Positions 34,204 to 44,801 of a DNA stretch of 64,000 bases are shown piece after piece. The stretch's first letter is position 1; each line of letters begins with the position of its first letter. The notes beneath the pieces are model-generated. The model ran no database searches and was not told the DNA's origin. It was given only the letters and a program-made list of their open reading frames with translations. This DNA is from Pseudomonadaceae bacterium SI-3 (GTDB taxonomy: Bacteria; Pseudomonadota; Gammaproteobacteria; Pseudomonadales; Pseudomonadaceae). The stretch spans positions 1,612,001 through 1,676,000 of the forward strand of contig CP026511.1 in assembly GCA_004010935.1 (NCBI GenBank). Reading direction: 5' to 3'. The translations under genes and the position numbers were made by a program.

Positions 34204-37200
34204 TCAATGCAGCGGAACGTGGCGGCTCATCAGTGCGCGCAACGCTGCCGGCTTGACCGGTTTGGCGAGAAAGTCCAGCCCCGCCGCATGGATCGCCGCG
34301 ATCAGCTCCGGACGACCGTCTGCACTGATTACCACTCCGGGCACCGGTTCGCCGAGGCGGGTGCGCAGCCAGGCCATCAGTTCCGAGCCGGTCTCACCGT
34401 GATCCAGGTGGTAGTCAACCAGCACCAGTTGTGGGCGCACGTCCTCACGCAGCAGTGCCTCGCATTCGGCCCGGTTACTGGCCGTCCAGACCTGGCAACC
34501 CCAGCGCGACAACAGGCTGTTCATGCCCACCAGAATGCTGTCTTCGTTGTCGATGCACAGCACCTGGATGCCGGTCAGAGCGGTTTGCTGCGCTTCGCCA
34601 TTGCCATTGCTGGTGACCTGTCGGAGCACCTGGCTGGCGATCGGTACCGTCACGCTGAATACACTTCCTTTGCCGGGCCAGGAGCGCACCGCCAGCGGAT
34701 GGTTGAGGACCTGGCAGAAGCCGTCCGCAATCGCCAGACCCAGTCCCAGGCCTTTCTCGGCGCGGGTCTGATGGCTGTCCAGACGTTTGAACTCCTCGAA
34801 GATCACTCGCAGCTTGTCTTCGGCGATGCCCGGGCCATGGTCCCAGACCTCGAGACGCAAGGAAGTACCCTGGCGACGCACTCCTAGCACCACGCGACCT
34901 TTGGCGTAGCGGAAGGCATTGGTGAGGAAGTTCTGCAGCACCCGGCGCAGCAGGCGGATGTCACTGTCGACCCGCAGTCGGCTGCCATGCACCCTGAAAT
35001 CGACGCCTTGCTCGGCGGCGAGCATGGTGAACTCCGTGGTCAGCGTGTCGAACAGGGTCGCAAGCGGGAAGGGGTTGCGGTCGGGGGTGATGCGACCATT
35101 TTCCAGGCGCGAGATATCGAGCAGGTCGGAGATCAGGTCTTCGGCCGAGCGCAAAGAGCTGTCCAGATGCCGAACCAGATCCCGCGCTTCCGCTGGCAGC
35201 GCATCGTGTTGGTGTGACAGGGCGGCGGAAAACAGTCGCGCCGCATTCAGCGGCTGCATCAGGTCATGGCTGACCGCAGCAAGGAAACGCGTCTTCGATT
35301 GGCTGGCCGCCTCGGCCGCGCTCTTGGCGGCCGTCAGCGCCTTGTTCAGTTTGGACAATTCATGGGTGCGCTCGCTGACGCGCTGTTCGAGGCCTTCGTT
35401 GGCGTCCTTGAGGGCGCGTTCGGCGTCGCGGTAGGCGGTGATGTCACTGAAACTCATGACGAAGCCGCCGCCGGGCATGGGATTGCCGATCAGTTCGACC
35501 ACCCGGCCGTTAGGGAAGGTGCGCTCCGAGGTGTGCGCGCGCCCCTGGCGCATCCAGTACAGCCGCTTGGCCACGTGGGTGTCCGGGTCGCCAGGTCCGC
35601 AGAGGCCACGTTCGGCGTTGTAGCGGATGATGTCGGCAATGGGCCGGCCAATGTAGACCAGCCCGTCCGGGTACTCGAACATTTCCAAGTAGCGGTGGTT
35701 CCAGGCCACCAGTCGTAGCGACTGGTCGACCACGCTGATGCCCTGGGTGATGTTCTCGATCGCGCCCTGCAGCAGTGCGCGGTTGAACTGCAGTACTTCC
35801 GAAGCTTCGCCGACAATGCGCACCACGTCATCGACCTGCATGTCGCGGCCTTCCAGCGCGGCCTTGACTACGGCGCGGGTGGAGGAGGCGCCCAGCACAC
35901 CGGCAAGCAAGCGCTCGGTATGGGCGATCCATTGACCGTCGGCCTGCTGTCGGGGTGAGTAATCATGGCCGTGGCGTCGGGCAAAGCGCTGGAAGCTGAG
36001 TTCGGCGCGCTCGGCGCCGACGAAACGTGAGGCCAGCAGAAGCAGATCCTCGACCTGCACGGCCAGCAGCCGGCGGCTGCTGGCCGTGGGGTGAATTTCC
36101 TGTCCGATGAAACGGCTGGCCTGCCAGTGTTCGGCGACACGTGTCTGCGACAGGATTGACACCCAGAAGAACAGCGTCGCGTTGCCCACCAGCGACAGGG
36201 TGACGCCAAGCGTCAACGCGCTGGTATTGAATGGCAGATCGGTTGTGTACATCCACTGCAGGCCAGGAAACATTTCCAGCGGCCAGCCGAGCAGCGGCAG
36301 AATCAGCGTGTAAAGCCAGATCAGTCCGCCTGCGGTGAGGCCAGCAAACACACCGCGGCGGTTAGCCTGCTTCCAATACAGCGCGCCGACCATGGCCGGG
36401 GCCAACTGCGTGAGCGCGGCAAAGGCGATCTGGCCGATGGTCGCCAGGCTCGCGCTGGAGCCCAGCAGGCGATAGCTGACATAGGCCAGCAGCAGGATCG
36501 CGACGATGCTGATCCGGCGCACCGAGAGCATCCAGTGGCGGAACACTTCGAAAGGTTGCTCGGCTTCCTTGCGACGCAACAACCAGGGCAGCAGCATGTC
36601 GTTGGACACCATGGTCGACAGCGCCACGCTGGCCACGATCACCATGCCGGTCGCGGCCGACGCCCCGCCAATGAACGCCAGCAGCGCTAGGGCAGGATGG
36701 GACTCGGCCAGTGGCAGGCTGATCACGAAGGAGTCCGGGCTGACGCCGCTGGGTAACAGCAGCTGGCCAGCCAGGGCGATCGGAATGACGAACACGGCGG
36801 CCAGTACCAGGTACAACGGGAACACCCAGCGGGCCAGGCGAAAATCGTGCGGTTCGATGTTTTCCACCACCGTCACGTGGAACTGGCGTGGCAGGCAAAC
36901 GATGGCCATCAGCGCGACGGTGGTCTGCACCATCATGGCTGGCCAGTTCACCGTTTCCTGCCAGAACTCCGAGAGCTCGGGGGCGTCGTGGGCCCGATTG
37001 AACAGGTCGCCAAAACCATCAAAAAGCCCAAAGGTGACGAAGGCACCGATCGCGAGGAAGGCAAACAGCTTGACCAACGACTCGAAAGCGATGGCCAGGA
37101 CCATGCCGCGGTGGTGCTCGGTCACGTCCAGGTTTCGGGTGCCGAACAGAATGGTGAACAGCGCCAGCACCATCGATACGATCAGCGCGGTGTCCTGCGC

Positions 37201-37674
37201 GCCGGAGCCGGCCGCGGCCTCGCCCTCATTGCCCACCAGCAGGTTCACGCCGAGGACGATGCCCTTAAGCTGAAGTGCGATGTAGGGCAGCACGCCGACC
37301 AGGCAGATGAGCGTCACCACGACCGCCAGCGGTTGCGATTTGCCATAGCGCGCGGCGATGAAGTCCGCAATCGAAGTGATATTTTCCTGCTTGCTGATCA
37401 TGATCATCTTCTGGATGACCTGCGGCGCCAGCAGCATCAGCAGAATCGGACCAAGGTAGATCGGCAAGAAGGCCCAGAGTTGTTCAGCCGCCTGGCCGAC
37501 CGCGCCGAAGAAGGTCCAGCTGGTGCAGTAGACCGCCAGCGACAGGCTATAAACCCAGGCACGAACCCGCGGCGACAACTGGCTGCGGTTGCGATCCCCG
37601 TAAAAGGCAATGGCAAACAGCACGGCCATATAAGTGAGGGCGACCAGCGCAATCAGCCCACCGGACAACGACAT
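34204..37674 (-). CDS. Hybrid sensor kinase with sodium:solute symporter domain (CrbS/MxtR-like)
   Basis: The 1156-residue protein starts MSLSGGLIALVALTYM. Residues 1-500 form a 12-13-segment sodium:solute symporter-like domain (SIADFIAARYGKSQ). A PAS domain follows near 640-740 (GAIENITQGISVVDQSLRLVA), then a coiled coil, the H-box SHDLMQPLNAARLF with phosphoacceptor His, the ATPase domain (VWDHGPGIAEDKLRVIFEEF, GLGLGLAIADGF) and a C-terminal receiver (VLVDYHLDHGETGSELM with phosphoacceptor Asp). This is the architecture of CrbS/MxtR, which senses acetate or related carbon sources and acts through a LuxR-type regulator; no such regulator is next to it. GGAG precedes the start at 37674. Confidence 0.9.
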   Translation of the reverse strand: MSLSGGLIALVALTYMAVLFAIAFYGDRNRSQLSPRVRAWVYSLSLAVYCTSWTFFGAVGQAAEQLWAFLPIYLGPILLMLLAPQVIQKMIMISKQENITSIADFIAARYGKSQPLAVVVTLICLVGVLPYIALQLKGIVLGVNLLVGNEGEAAAGSGAQDTALIVSMVLALFTILFGTRNLDVTEHHRGMVLAIAFESLVKLFAFLAIGAFVTFGLFDGFGDLFNRAHDAPELSEFWQETVNWPAMMVQTTVALMAIVCLPRQFHVTVVENIEPHDFRLARWVFPLYLVLAAVFVIPIALAGQLLLPSGVSPDSFVISLPLAESHPALALLAFIGGASAATGMVIVASVALSTMVSNDMLLPWLLRRKEAEQPFEVFRHWMLSVRRISIVAILLLAYVSYRLLGSSASLATIGQIAFAALTQLAPAMVGALYWKQANRRGVFAGLTAGGLIWLYTLILPLLGWPLEMFPGLQWMYTTDLPFNTSALTLGVTLSLVGNATLFFWVSILSQTRVAEHWQASRFIGQEIHPTASSRRLLAVQVEDLLLLASRFVGAERAELSFQRFARRHGHDYSPRQQADGQWIAHTERLLAGVLGASSTRAVVKAALEGRDMQVDDVVRIVGEASEVLQFNRALLQGAIENITQGISVVDQSLRLVAWNHRYLEMFEYPDGLVYIGRPIADIIRYNAERGLCGPGDPDTHVAKRLYWMRQGRAHTSERTFPNGRVVELIGNPMPGGGFVMSFSDITAYRDAERALKDANEGLEQRVSERTHELSKLNKALTAAKSAAEAASQSKTRFLAAVSHDLMQPLNAARLFSAALSHQHDALPAEARDLVRHLDSSLRSAEDLISDLLDISRLENGRITPDRNPFPLATLFDTLTTEFTMLAAEQGVDFRVHGSRLRVDSDIRLLRRVLQNFLTNAFRYAKGRVVLGVRRQGTSLRLEVWDHGPGIAEDKLRVIFEEFKRLDSHQTRAEKGLGLGLAIADGFCQVLNHPLAVRSWPGKGSVFSVTVPIASQVLRQVTSNGNGEAQQTALTGIQVLCIDNEDSILVGMNSLLSRWGCQVWTASNRAECEALLREDVRPQLVLVDYHLDHGETGSELMAWLRTRLGEPVPGVVISADGRPELIAAIHAAGLDFLAKPVKPAALRALMSRHVPLH

Positions 37675-38191
37675 GCGAACTCCAGATGTACATAAGTAAG
37701 CGGGCTCCAGCCTGGCCGTTTCCACAGAGTGGTCGATCCATGCCAGGCCGGGCAGCGTTCACCGTCGCCGGTAGGTAGCCTGACCACTGAAGCTGCGAGT
37801 CAGGGATAGCCAATGAATGGTGACTACCGGGATGGTGCTTGGGGCTGCCCAGGCTAAGCAGGTTTCGATGGCCGGAAGCTACCGCTCGTTGAAGACTTGA
37901 AAGGGTAAAGTTTCGCAGTAAAACGGGGCGGCGTGTTGCGGCTGCGACCATGGTCGCATGAGCTGGGCAAACACGACTGAATCCGCCGCAAAGCACTGCG
38001 CTAGACAATCTGCATGCCGGGTCTGGTGATTTGCAGGTTCCGCGCGGTCCGGGTGCCGTTGATCCGAAGCGAGCCACTAGACTGACGACCGATTGGCCGC
38101 GTCGCGCTGGCCCATTCATGACCGGGGCACTTACTGCTGCCTCTGCGATCACAACAGGGCCTCACTCCGTTCAAGTCTGGAGAAAAAACTG
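37675..38191. other. Intergenic stretch with 16-base perfect palindrome
   Basis: No gene is seen. TGCGACCATGGTCGCA (37943-37958) is a perfect palindrome, a typical operator shape. It lies between the divergent kinase and acetyltransferase genes, about 234 bases from the latter's start, and might bind a dimeric repressor. Nothing else stands out. Confidence 0.4.
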
Positions 38192-38758
38192 ATGTTCACG
38201 CCGGGTCCGGTCACCTTGCAGCGGGGCGCCCTACGGTTGGAGCCGCTGGTAGAAGCCGACATTCCGGCCTTGGTTGAACTGGCCGAGCACAACCGCGACG
38301 AACTGATCTACCTGAACGGGCCCTTGCGCCCCGATTGGTATCGCCTGGCCGTGACCGAACAACGCCAGGGTCGCGCCGTAGTGTTCACCCTGCGCATGGC
38401 CGAGCGCATCGTGGGTACGACCCGCTTCGCCGACTTCAACCCGGCATTGCCTGCCGCAGAACTGGGTTGGACCTGGATCGACAAGGCCGAGCATGGCAGC
38501 GGCCTCAACGGCTCGATCAAGCACCTACTGCTCAAACATGCTTTCGAAGACTGGCACCTGGTGCGCCTGCAGCTGAAGACGGCGGCAAGCAACATGCGCT
38601 CCCAGCGCGCGATCGAAAAGCTGGGTGCACAGCGTGAAGGACTCTTGCGCAATCACCGGCGACTCGCCGATGGCCGCCTGGATGACACCGTGCTGTACAG
38701 CATCACCGACCGCGAATGGCCGGCAGTCAAGCGCTTGCTCGAGCCCGCCACGCGCTGA
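38192..38758 (+). CDS. GNAT-family acetyltransferase (RimJ/RimL type)
   Basis: The 188-residue protein has the N-terminal GALRLEPLVEADIPALVEL start, GTTRFADFNPALPAAELGWTW in the middle and the acetyl-CoA region HGSGLNGSIKHLLLKHAFE, with the C-terminal NMRSQRAIEKLGAQREGLL typical of RimL-like N-acetyltransferases. The start at 38192 follows a GGAG site. The substrate may be a protein N-terminus or a small amine; it is not evident. Confidence 0.87.
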   Translation: MFTPGPVTLQRGALRLEPLVEADIPALVELAEHNRDELIYLNGPLRPDWYRLAVTEQRQGRAVVFTLRMAERIVGTTRFADFNPALPAAELGWTWIDKAEHGSGLNGSIKHLLLKHAFEDWHLVRLQLKTAASNMRSQRAIEKLGAQREGLLRNHRRLADGRLDDTVLYSITDREWPAVKRLLEPATR

Positions 38759-38985
38759 AACCGCATGGGCCGGTCAGGCCCTGTTCGGCCTTTTGATTTC
38801 GGCCTGGGCAACCAAAACCCCGTGTGCCGGCCATCGCCCTCGGGGCTCGACTTGGGGTAATGTTGGGCCCCTTCAGGAACGCTGCGTCAGCGTTCATCAG
38901 CTTGTCTTCAACCTTTCCCTATGCTCCGGCCAAGACGGCGGTGCGTAGCTCATCATCGTTTGCGGTGCATATCTAAGGAGCCCCG

Positions 38986-39699
38986 ATGTCCCGCTCGCAA
39001 GAGTTCTTGCATGGCTGCCGCGATATCCTGCCGCTTATCGTCGGCGCCATTCCCTTTGGCATCATTTTCGGAACGCTGGCTATTGGTGCAGGGTTGTCTA
39101 GCTGGCAGGCCATGGGTATGTCCGCACTGGTGTTCGCCGGCTCGGCGCAATTCATCGCCATTACCTTGATTACCGGTGGCGTGGGTGCAGCGGTGGTTTT
39201 ACTCACGACCTTCGTGGTCAACCTGCGGCATGCGCTTTATAGCGCTTCGATGCAGCCTTTCGTCCGGCATTTGCCGAGCCGCTGGCGCGTGCCGCTGGCG
39301 TTCTGGCTTACCGATGAAGCCTTTGCCGTCATCCAGCATCGTTATGCTCGCGATGACACTTCGCCGTACAAACACTGGTTCTTCCTCGGCGCTGGCCTGA
39401 CCATGTACCTGAGCTGGCAGCTGGCGACGCTTGCCGGTATCGCCTTTGGCCAGGCAGTGCCCAACGTTGCCAGCTGGGGCCTGGACTTCGCCATGATTGC
39501 CACCTTTATCGGCATTGCCGTACCCATGATGCGCACCCGCCCGCAGGTGGCATCAGCGCTGGTGGCAGCGGGCGTCGCGCTGCTGACTTGGGAGCTGCCC
39601 TACAAGCTCGGCCTGATCGCCGCAGCGCTGGCCGGCATTGTCGTTGGCGTCTGGCTCGAGCGACGGGCCGAGCGCCAGCTTCAAGCGGAGGCGTGCTGA
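38986..39699 (+). CDS. azlC: AzlC-family branched-chain amino acid exporter, large subunit
   Basis: The 237-residue membrane protein has about seven segments. Signature phrases are [37 protein letters not shown] and [16 protein letters not shown], as in AzlC. With AzlD it exports branched-chain amino acids such as valine. AAGGAG lies before the ATG. Its TGA overlaps the azlD ATG by one base, so translation is coupled. Confidence 0.92.
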   Translation: MSRSQEFLHGCRDILPLIVGAIPFGIIFGTLAIGAGLSSWQAMGMSALVFAGSAQFIAITLITGGVGAAVVLLTTFVVNLRHALYSASMQPFVRHLPSRWRVPLAFWLTDEAFAVIQHRYARDDTSPYKHWFFLGAGLTMYLSWQLATLAGIAFGQAVPNVASWGLDFAMIATFIGIAVPMMRTRPQVASALVAAGVALLTWELPYKLGLIAAALAGIVVGVWLERRAERQLQAEAC

Positions 39700-40025
39700 T
39701 GCAGATCTGGTTGCTGATCCTGGGAATGCTGGCGATCACCTTTCTGACTCGATACAGCTTCTTCGCCTGGCCCAACCTGCGCTTTCCTCGCCTGGTGGAG
39801 CAGGGGCTGCATTACGTACCCGTCGCGGTGCTGACCGCCATCGTAGTGCCAGGGATGTTGATGCCAGCCGGCGAATGGGCGCTGGACTGGCACAACGCCT
39901 ACCTGCTGGCGGGTGTGCTGTCGATCCTGATTGCGGCCTTGACCCGAAACCTGCTGGCGACCATCGCGGGCGGGTTGCTGTTCTTTTTTCTGTTGCGCTG
40001 GGCGTTCGGGCAGTTACCCCTGTGA
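39699..40025 (+). CDS. azlD: AzlD-family branched-chain amino acid exporter, small subunit
   Basis: The 108-residue membrane protein with four segments begins [22 protein letters not shown] and contains YVPVAVLTAIVVPGML, the AzlD family pattern. It starts within the azlC stop (TGATG). The GCGGAGG stretch 10 bases before provides the ribosome site. Confidence 0.92.
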   Translation: MQIWLLILGMLAITFLTRYSFFAWPNLRFPRLVEQGLHYVPVAVLTAIVVPGMLMPAGEWALDWHNAYLLAGVLSILIAALTRNLLATIAGGLLFFFLLRWAFGQLPL

Positions 40026-40122
40026 CGGGCTGCCCAGTCCGCGATACGGGCATGGCAGTGCTGTGCCTTTACCGGACCCTTAAGACTCAAATAGCCGACG
40101 TCTTATCCATGGAAGCGGATCG

Positions 40123-42000
40123 ATGACCAAGCCTCACTCGCAATTCACCTTGTTCGGCAAGCGGCGCTTCCTGCCGTTCTTTCTGACGCAACTATCGGGC
40201 GCTTTCAACGACAACCTGTTCAAGCAGTCGCTGATTCTGGCGATCCTCTACAAGATCGGCTCGAACGCCGACACTAGTTTGCTGATCAATCTGTGCGCGC
40301 TGCTGTTCATCCTGCCGTTCTTTCTGTTCTCGGCGCTGGGCGGCCAGCTGGGCGAGAAGTACGCCAAGGAGCGGCTGATCCGGGCGATCAAAGCTGGCGA
40401 GATTTTCATCATGCTCGGCGGTGCGGCCGGTTTGTTGTTGGGCAACCTGCCGTTGCTGCTGACCGTGCTGTTCTGCATGGGGACTCAGTCCGCGCTGTTC
40501 GGGCCGGTCAAATACTCGGTGCTGCCGAAGCTGCTTGAGAACCACGAACTGGTCGGCGGCAACGCGCTGGTGGAGATGGGCACCTTTTTGGCCATCCTCG
40601 CCGGCACCATCACCGCTGGCGTGATGATGGCCAGCGAAGGCTACGCTCAACTGGTCGCTGGCAGCGTCGTACTGGTGGCGGTCGCCGGTTACCTCGCCAG
40701 TCGAGCAGTGCCTGCGACCGGTGCGTCCTTGCCGTCGCTTGAGATGGACTGGAATCTGTTTCGTCAGACCGGCGCGATCCTGCGGATGGGGCTGGGGCAG
40801 CGCCTCTCGGTGTCGCGCTCGCTGATTGGCAACTCGTGGTTCTGGTTTCTTGGCGCGACGTACCTGACCCAGATCCCGGCCTATTCGAAGGATCTGCTGC
40901 ATGGCGACGAAACTGTCGTCACGCTGATCCTGACGGTCTTCTCGGTCGGCATCGCTCTCGGCTCGCTGCTCTGCGAGCGGCTATCCGGCCACAAGGTGGA
41001 GATCGGGCTGGTGCCGTTCGGCTCCTTTGGTCTGACGCTGTTCGGCTTGCTGCTGTGGTGGTGGTCGGGCGGCTTTCCGCAGGCTGCGATGCCTCACGAC
41101 TGGCTGGCGTTGCTGAGCATCGGTCAGGCCTGGTGGGTTCTTGCCTCGGTGCTTGGCATCGGTGTGTTCGGCGGCTTCTATATCGTGCCGCTGTACGCGT
41201 TGATCCAGGCGCGCACGCCGGAGCATGAGCGGGCGAGGGTGGTGGCCGCAAACAACATCCTCAATGCGCTGTTGATGGTCGCGTCGGCGCTGGTCGCCAT
41301 CCTGCTGTTGAGTGTCGCGGAGCTGTCGATTCCGCAGCTGTTTCTCGTGGTGTCGTTGATGAACGTGGCGGTCAGCGCCTACATCTTCAGCATCGTGCCG
41401 GAATTCAGCATGCGCTTTCTGGTGTGGCTGCTCGGCCACTCCATGTACCGGGTTCGCCATCAGGGACTGGACGCGATTCCCGAGGAGGGTCCGGCAGTGC
41501 TGGTCTGCAACCACGTGTCCTATGTCGATGCGCTGCTGATCGCTGGAGCGGTGCGCCGCCCCGTACGCTTTGTCATGTACTACAAGATCTTCCGCATTCC
41601 GGTATTGAACTTCATCTTTCGCACGGCGGGCGCGGTGCCCATCGCTGCGCGTCATGAAGACGAGGCGATCTATACCGAGGCGTTCGAGCGCGTCAGCCAC
41701 TACCTCAGCAATGGCGAAGTGGTGTGCATCTTTCCCGAAGGCAAACTCACCACCGACGGCGAGATCAACGAGTTCAAGGCGGGTGTCGAGCGCATCCTTG
41801 AGGCGAACCCGGTGCCCGTGGTGCCGATGGCGCTGCGTGGGCTGTGGGGTAGTTTTTTCAGTCGCGATCCAGACAAGGGCTTCTTCCGACGGATCTGGTC
41901 GCGAGTGGACCTGATCGCCAGTTCGCCTGTCGCCGCGAGCGAAGCCAGCCGTCAGCAGTTACAGGCGCAGGTCAATCTGTTACGCGGCGACCGGCGTTGA
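40123..42000 (+). CDS. MFS transporter fused to 1-acylglycerophosphate acyltransferase
   Basis: The 625-residue protein has an LplT-like MFS domain (residues 1-410, twelve segments, starting FFLTQLSGAFNDNLFKQS) and a PlsC-type acyltransferase domain (about 425-625). The latter has NHVSYVDALL (the NH-x4-D catalytic motif written NHVSYVD), RHEDEA and FPEGKLTTDGEINEF. LplT-Aas systems flip lysophospholipids inward and reacylate them. Compared with longer fusions, the acyl-ACP synthetase (AMP-binding) part is absent here, so the acyl donor must come ready-made. The gene is single. Confidence 0.9.
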   Translation: MTKPHSQFTLFGKRRFLPFFLTQLSGAFNDNLFKQSLILAILYKIGSNADTSLLINLCALLFILPFFLFSALGGQLGEKYAKERLIRAIKAGEIFIMLGGAAGLLLGNLPLLLTVLFCMGTQSALFGPVKYSVLPKLLENHELVGGNALVEMGTFLAILAGTITAGVMMASEGYAQLVAGSVVLVAVAGYLASRAVPATGASLPSLEMDWNLFRQTGAILRMGLGQRLSVSRSLIGNSWFWFLGATYLTQIPAYSKDLLHGDETVVTLILTVFSVGIALGSLLCERLSGHKVEIGLVPFGSFGLTLFGLLLWWWSGGFPQAAMPHDWLALLSIGQAWWVLASVLGIGVFGGFYIVPLYALIQARTPEHERARVVAANNILNALLMVASALVAILLLSVAELSIPQLFLVVSLMNVAVSAYIFSIVPEFSMRFLVWLLGHSMYRVRHQGLDAIPEEGPAVLVCNHVSYVDALLIAGAVRRPVRFVMYYKIFRIPVLNFIFRTAGAVPIAARHEDEAIYTEAFERVSHYLSNGEVVCIFPEGKLTTDGEINEFKAGVERILEANPVPVVPMALRGLWGSFFSRDPDKGFFRRIWSRVDLIASSPVAASEASRQQLQAQVNLLRGDRR

Positions 42001-42024
42001 GCGCAGGTCGCCGTGTCGTGTGGT

Positions 42025-42948
42025 CTATTTGATCTCGATGCGTTCCAGCAGATAGGCCTTGGCGCTGGCATCGCCGACCCGCGCAGCCTCGTCGGCCAGG
42101 CGCAGCGCGCGCTCCAGATCCTTGCTCGCTAGCGCTGCGTCGATGCCCTGTCGGTAGTACGCCTGGGTTTCCGGCAGAACTGCCGGTGCGGGCACTGACG
42201 GTAAATCGTTACCCATTTCGCGGCCGATGCTATAGGAAGGCACATAGGTATTGGCCTGCTGACCGGCGACCTTGTCCTCGATCAGCACCATCTTCACGAC
42301 GCCAGTAGGTGAATGCTGCGCAACCGGGTCGGGCAGGCTCGGTGGCTCATTACCCAGCGCCCTGGCGTAGGCTTTGGCCGGGTGCTCAAGCGCCGTTTGG
42401 GCGTCTAGCTGGGCGCCGTCTGCATACAAAACCAGGTAGTACTCGTTGCCCGGGTTGTCCAGGTAGGTGCGATCAATGCGCAGCCGCGCGTCCAGGCTGT
42501 CGCCTTTAAGGCCGGAAGCGGGGGCATAGGTGAAGTCATCCGCATCCAGAATGCGGGTGGGCCGCAAGCGGCTGTCGAGCAGCATCACGCTAGGGGCCAA
42601 AACGCTCTTGCCGGCTTGGCTGTAGAGGCGGATCTCGAAGGACTTGCTGTCTTTGGGCAATGCAAAGGCGCGAAAGAAACTCTTGCCACTGTCAAAGCGA
42701 TACGCCGGCGCCGAGGCGTCGAGCGTCGCGTTCCCGTTGAAGCTCGTGGGAAGTGGCTGGAAGGGAAAATCAGCGATCGTGTCGCAGCAGATCGATGCCT
42801 TAGCCAGCGCCTGACGGGCAGTGCTCGCAGGCTGTTCCAGCGGCGCGGGTGTATGGGTCAGCGCGTCCACTCGGCGCAGGGGTTCGCTACCGCATCCGGC
42901 AGCCAGCGTAATGGCGAAGCCAAGCAGGGAAGTTCTCAGATAGCTCAT
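42025..42948 (-). CDS. malM: MalM-like maltose operon periplasmic protein
   Basis: The 307-residue precursor has a lipoprotein-like signal (MSYLRTSLLGFAITLAAGCGS), then CCDTIADFPFQPLP and DASAPAYRFDSGKSFFRAFALP, the start of the MalM domain (two beta-sandwich parts), ending with an amphipathic helix YLLERIEIK. In enterobacteria malM is the last gene of malK-lamB-malM, and its role is unclear. Here it follows lamB, separated by a 155-base gap with a terminator hairpin. A GGAG site fixes the start at 42948. Confidence 0.85.
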   Translation of the reverse strand: MSYLRTSLLGFAITLAAGCGSEPLRRVDALTHTPAPLEQPASTARQALAKASICCDTIADFPFQPLPTSFNGNATLDASAPAYRFDSGKSFFRAFALPKDSKSFEIRLYSQAGKSVLAPSVMLLDSRLRPTRILDADDFTYAPASGLKGDSLDARLRIDRTYLDNPGNEYYLVLYADGAQLDAQTALEHPAKAYARALGNEPPSLPDPVAQHSPTGVVKMVLIEDKVAGQQANTYVPSYSIGREMGNDLPSVPAPAVLPETQAYYRQGIDAALASKDLERALRLADEAARVGDASAKAYLLERIEIK

Positions 42949-42969
42949 AAGGGCAACTCCAGTCGCCAA

Positions 42970-43002
42970 TCGAAAAAAGACCCCGACCAGCCACGGTCGG
43001 GG
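42970..43002 (-). terminator. Terminator hairpin between lamB and malM
   Basis: On the minus strand CCCCGACC and GGTCGGGG form an 8-base stem with a 6-base loop (42981-43002), followed at once by TCTTTTTT, the classic rho-independent layout. It lies after the lamB stop and before malM, so it should reduce transcription into malM. Confidence 0.75.
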
Positions 43003-43103
43003 TAAAACACCGCCAAAACGGTGGGAGCGGAACATGCAGTGCTGCCGATAGCAGCGGGCGATACGGAAGGAGAAGACCGCTACGCCTCGCCGCCCTCAGG
43101 CGA

Positions 43104-44801
<1,698 letters not shown>

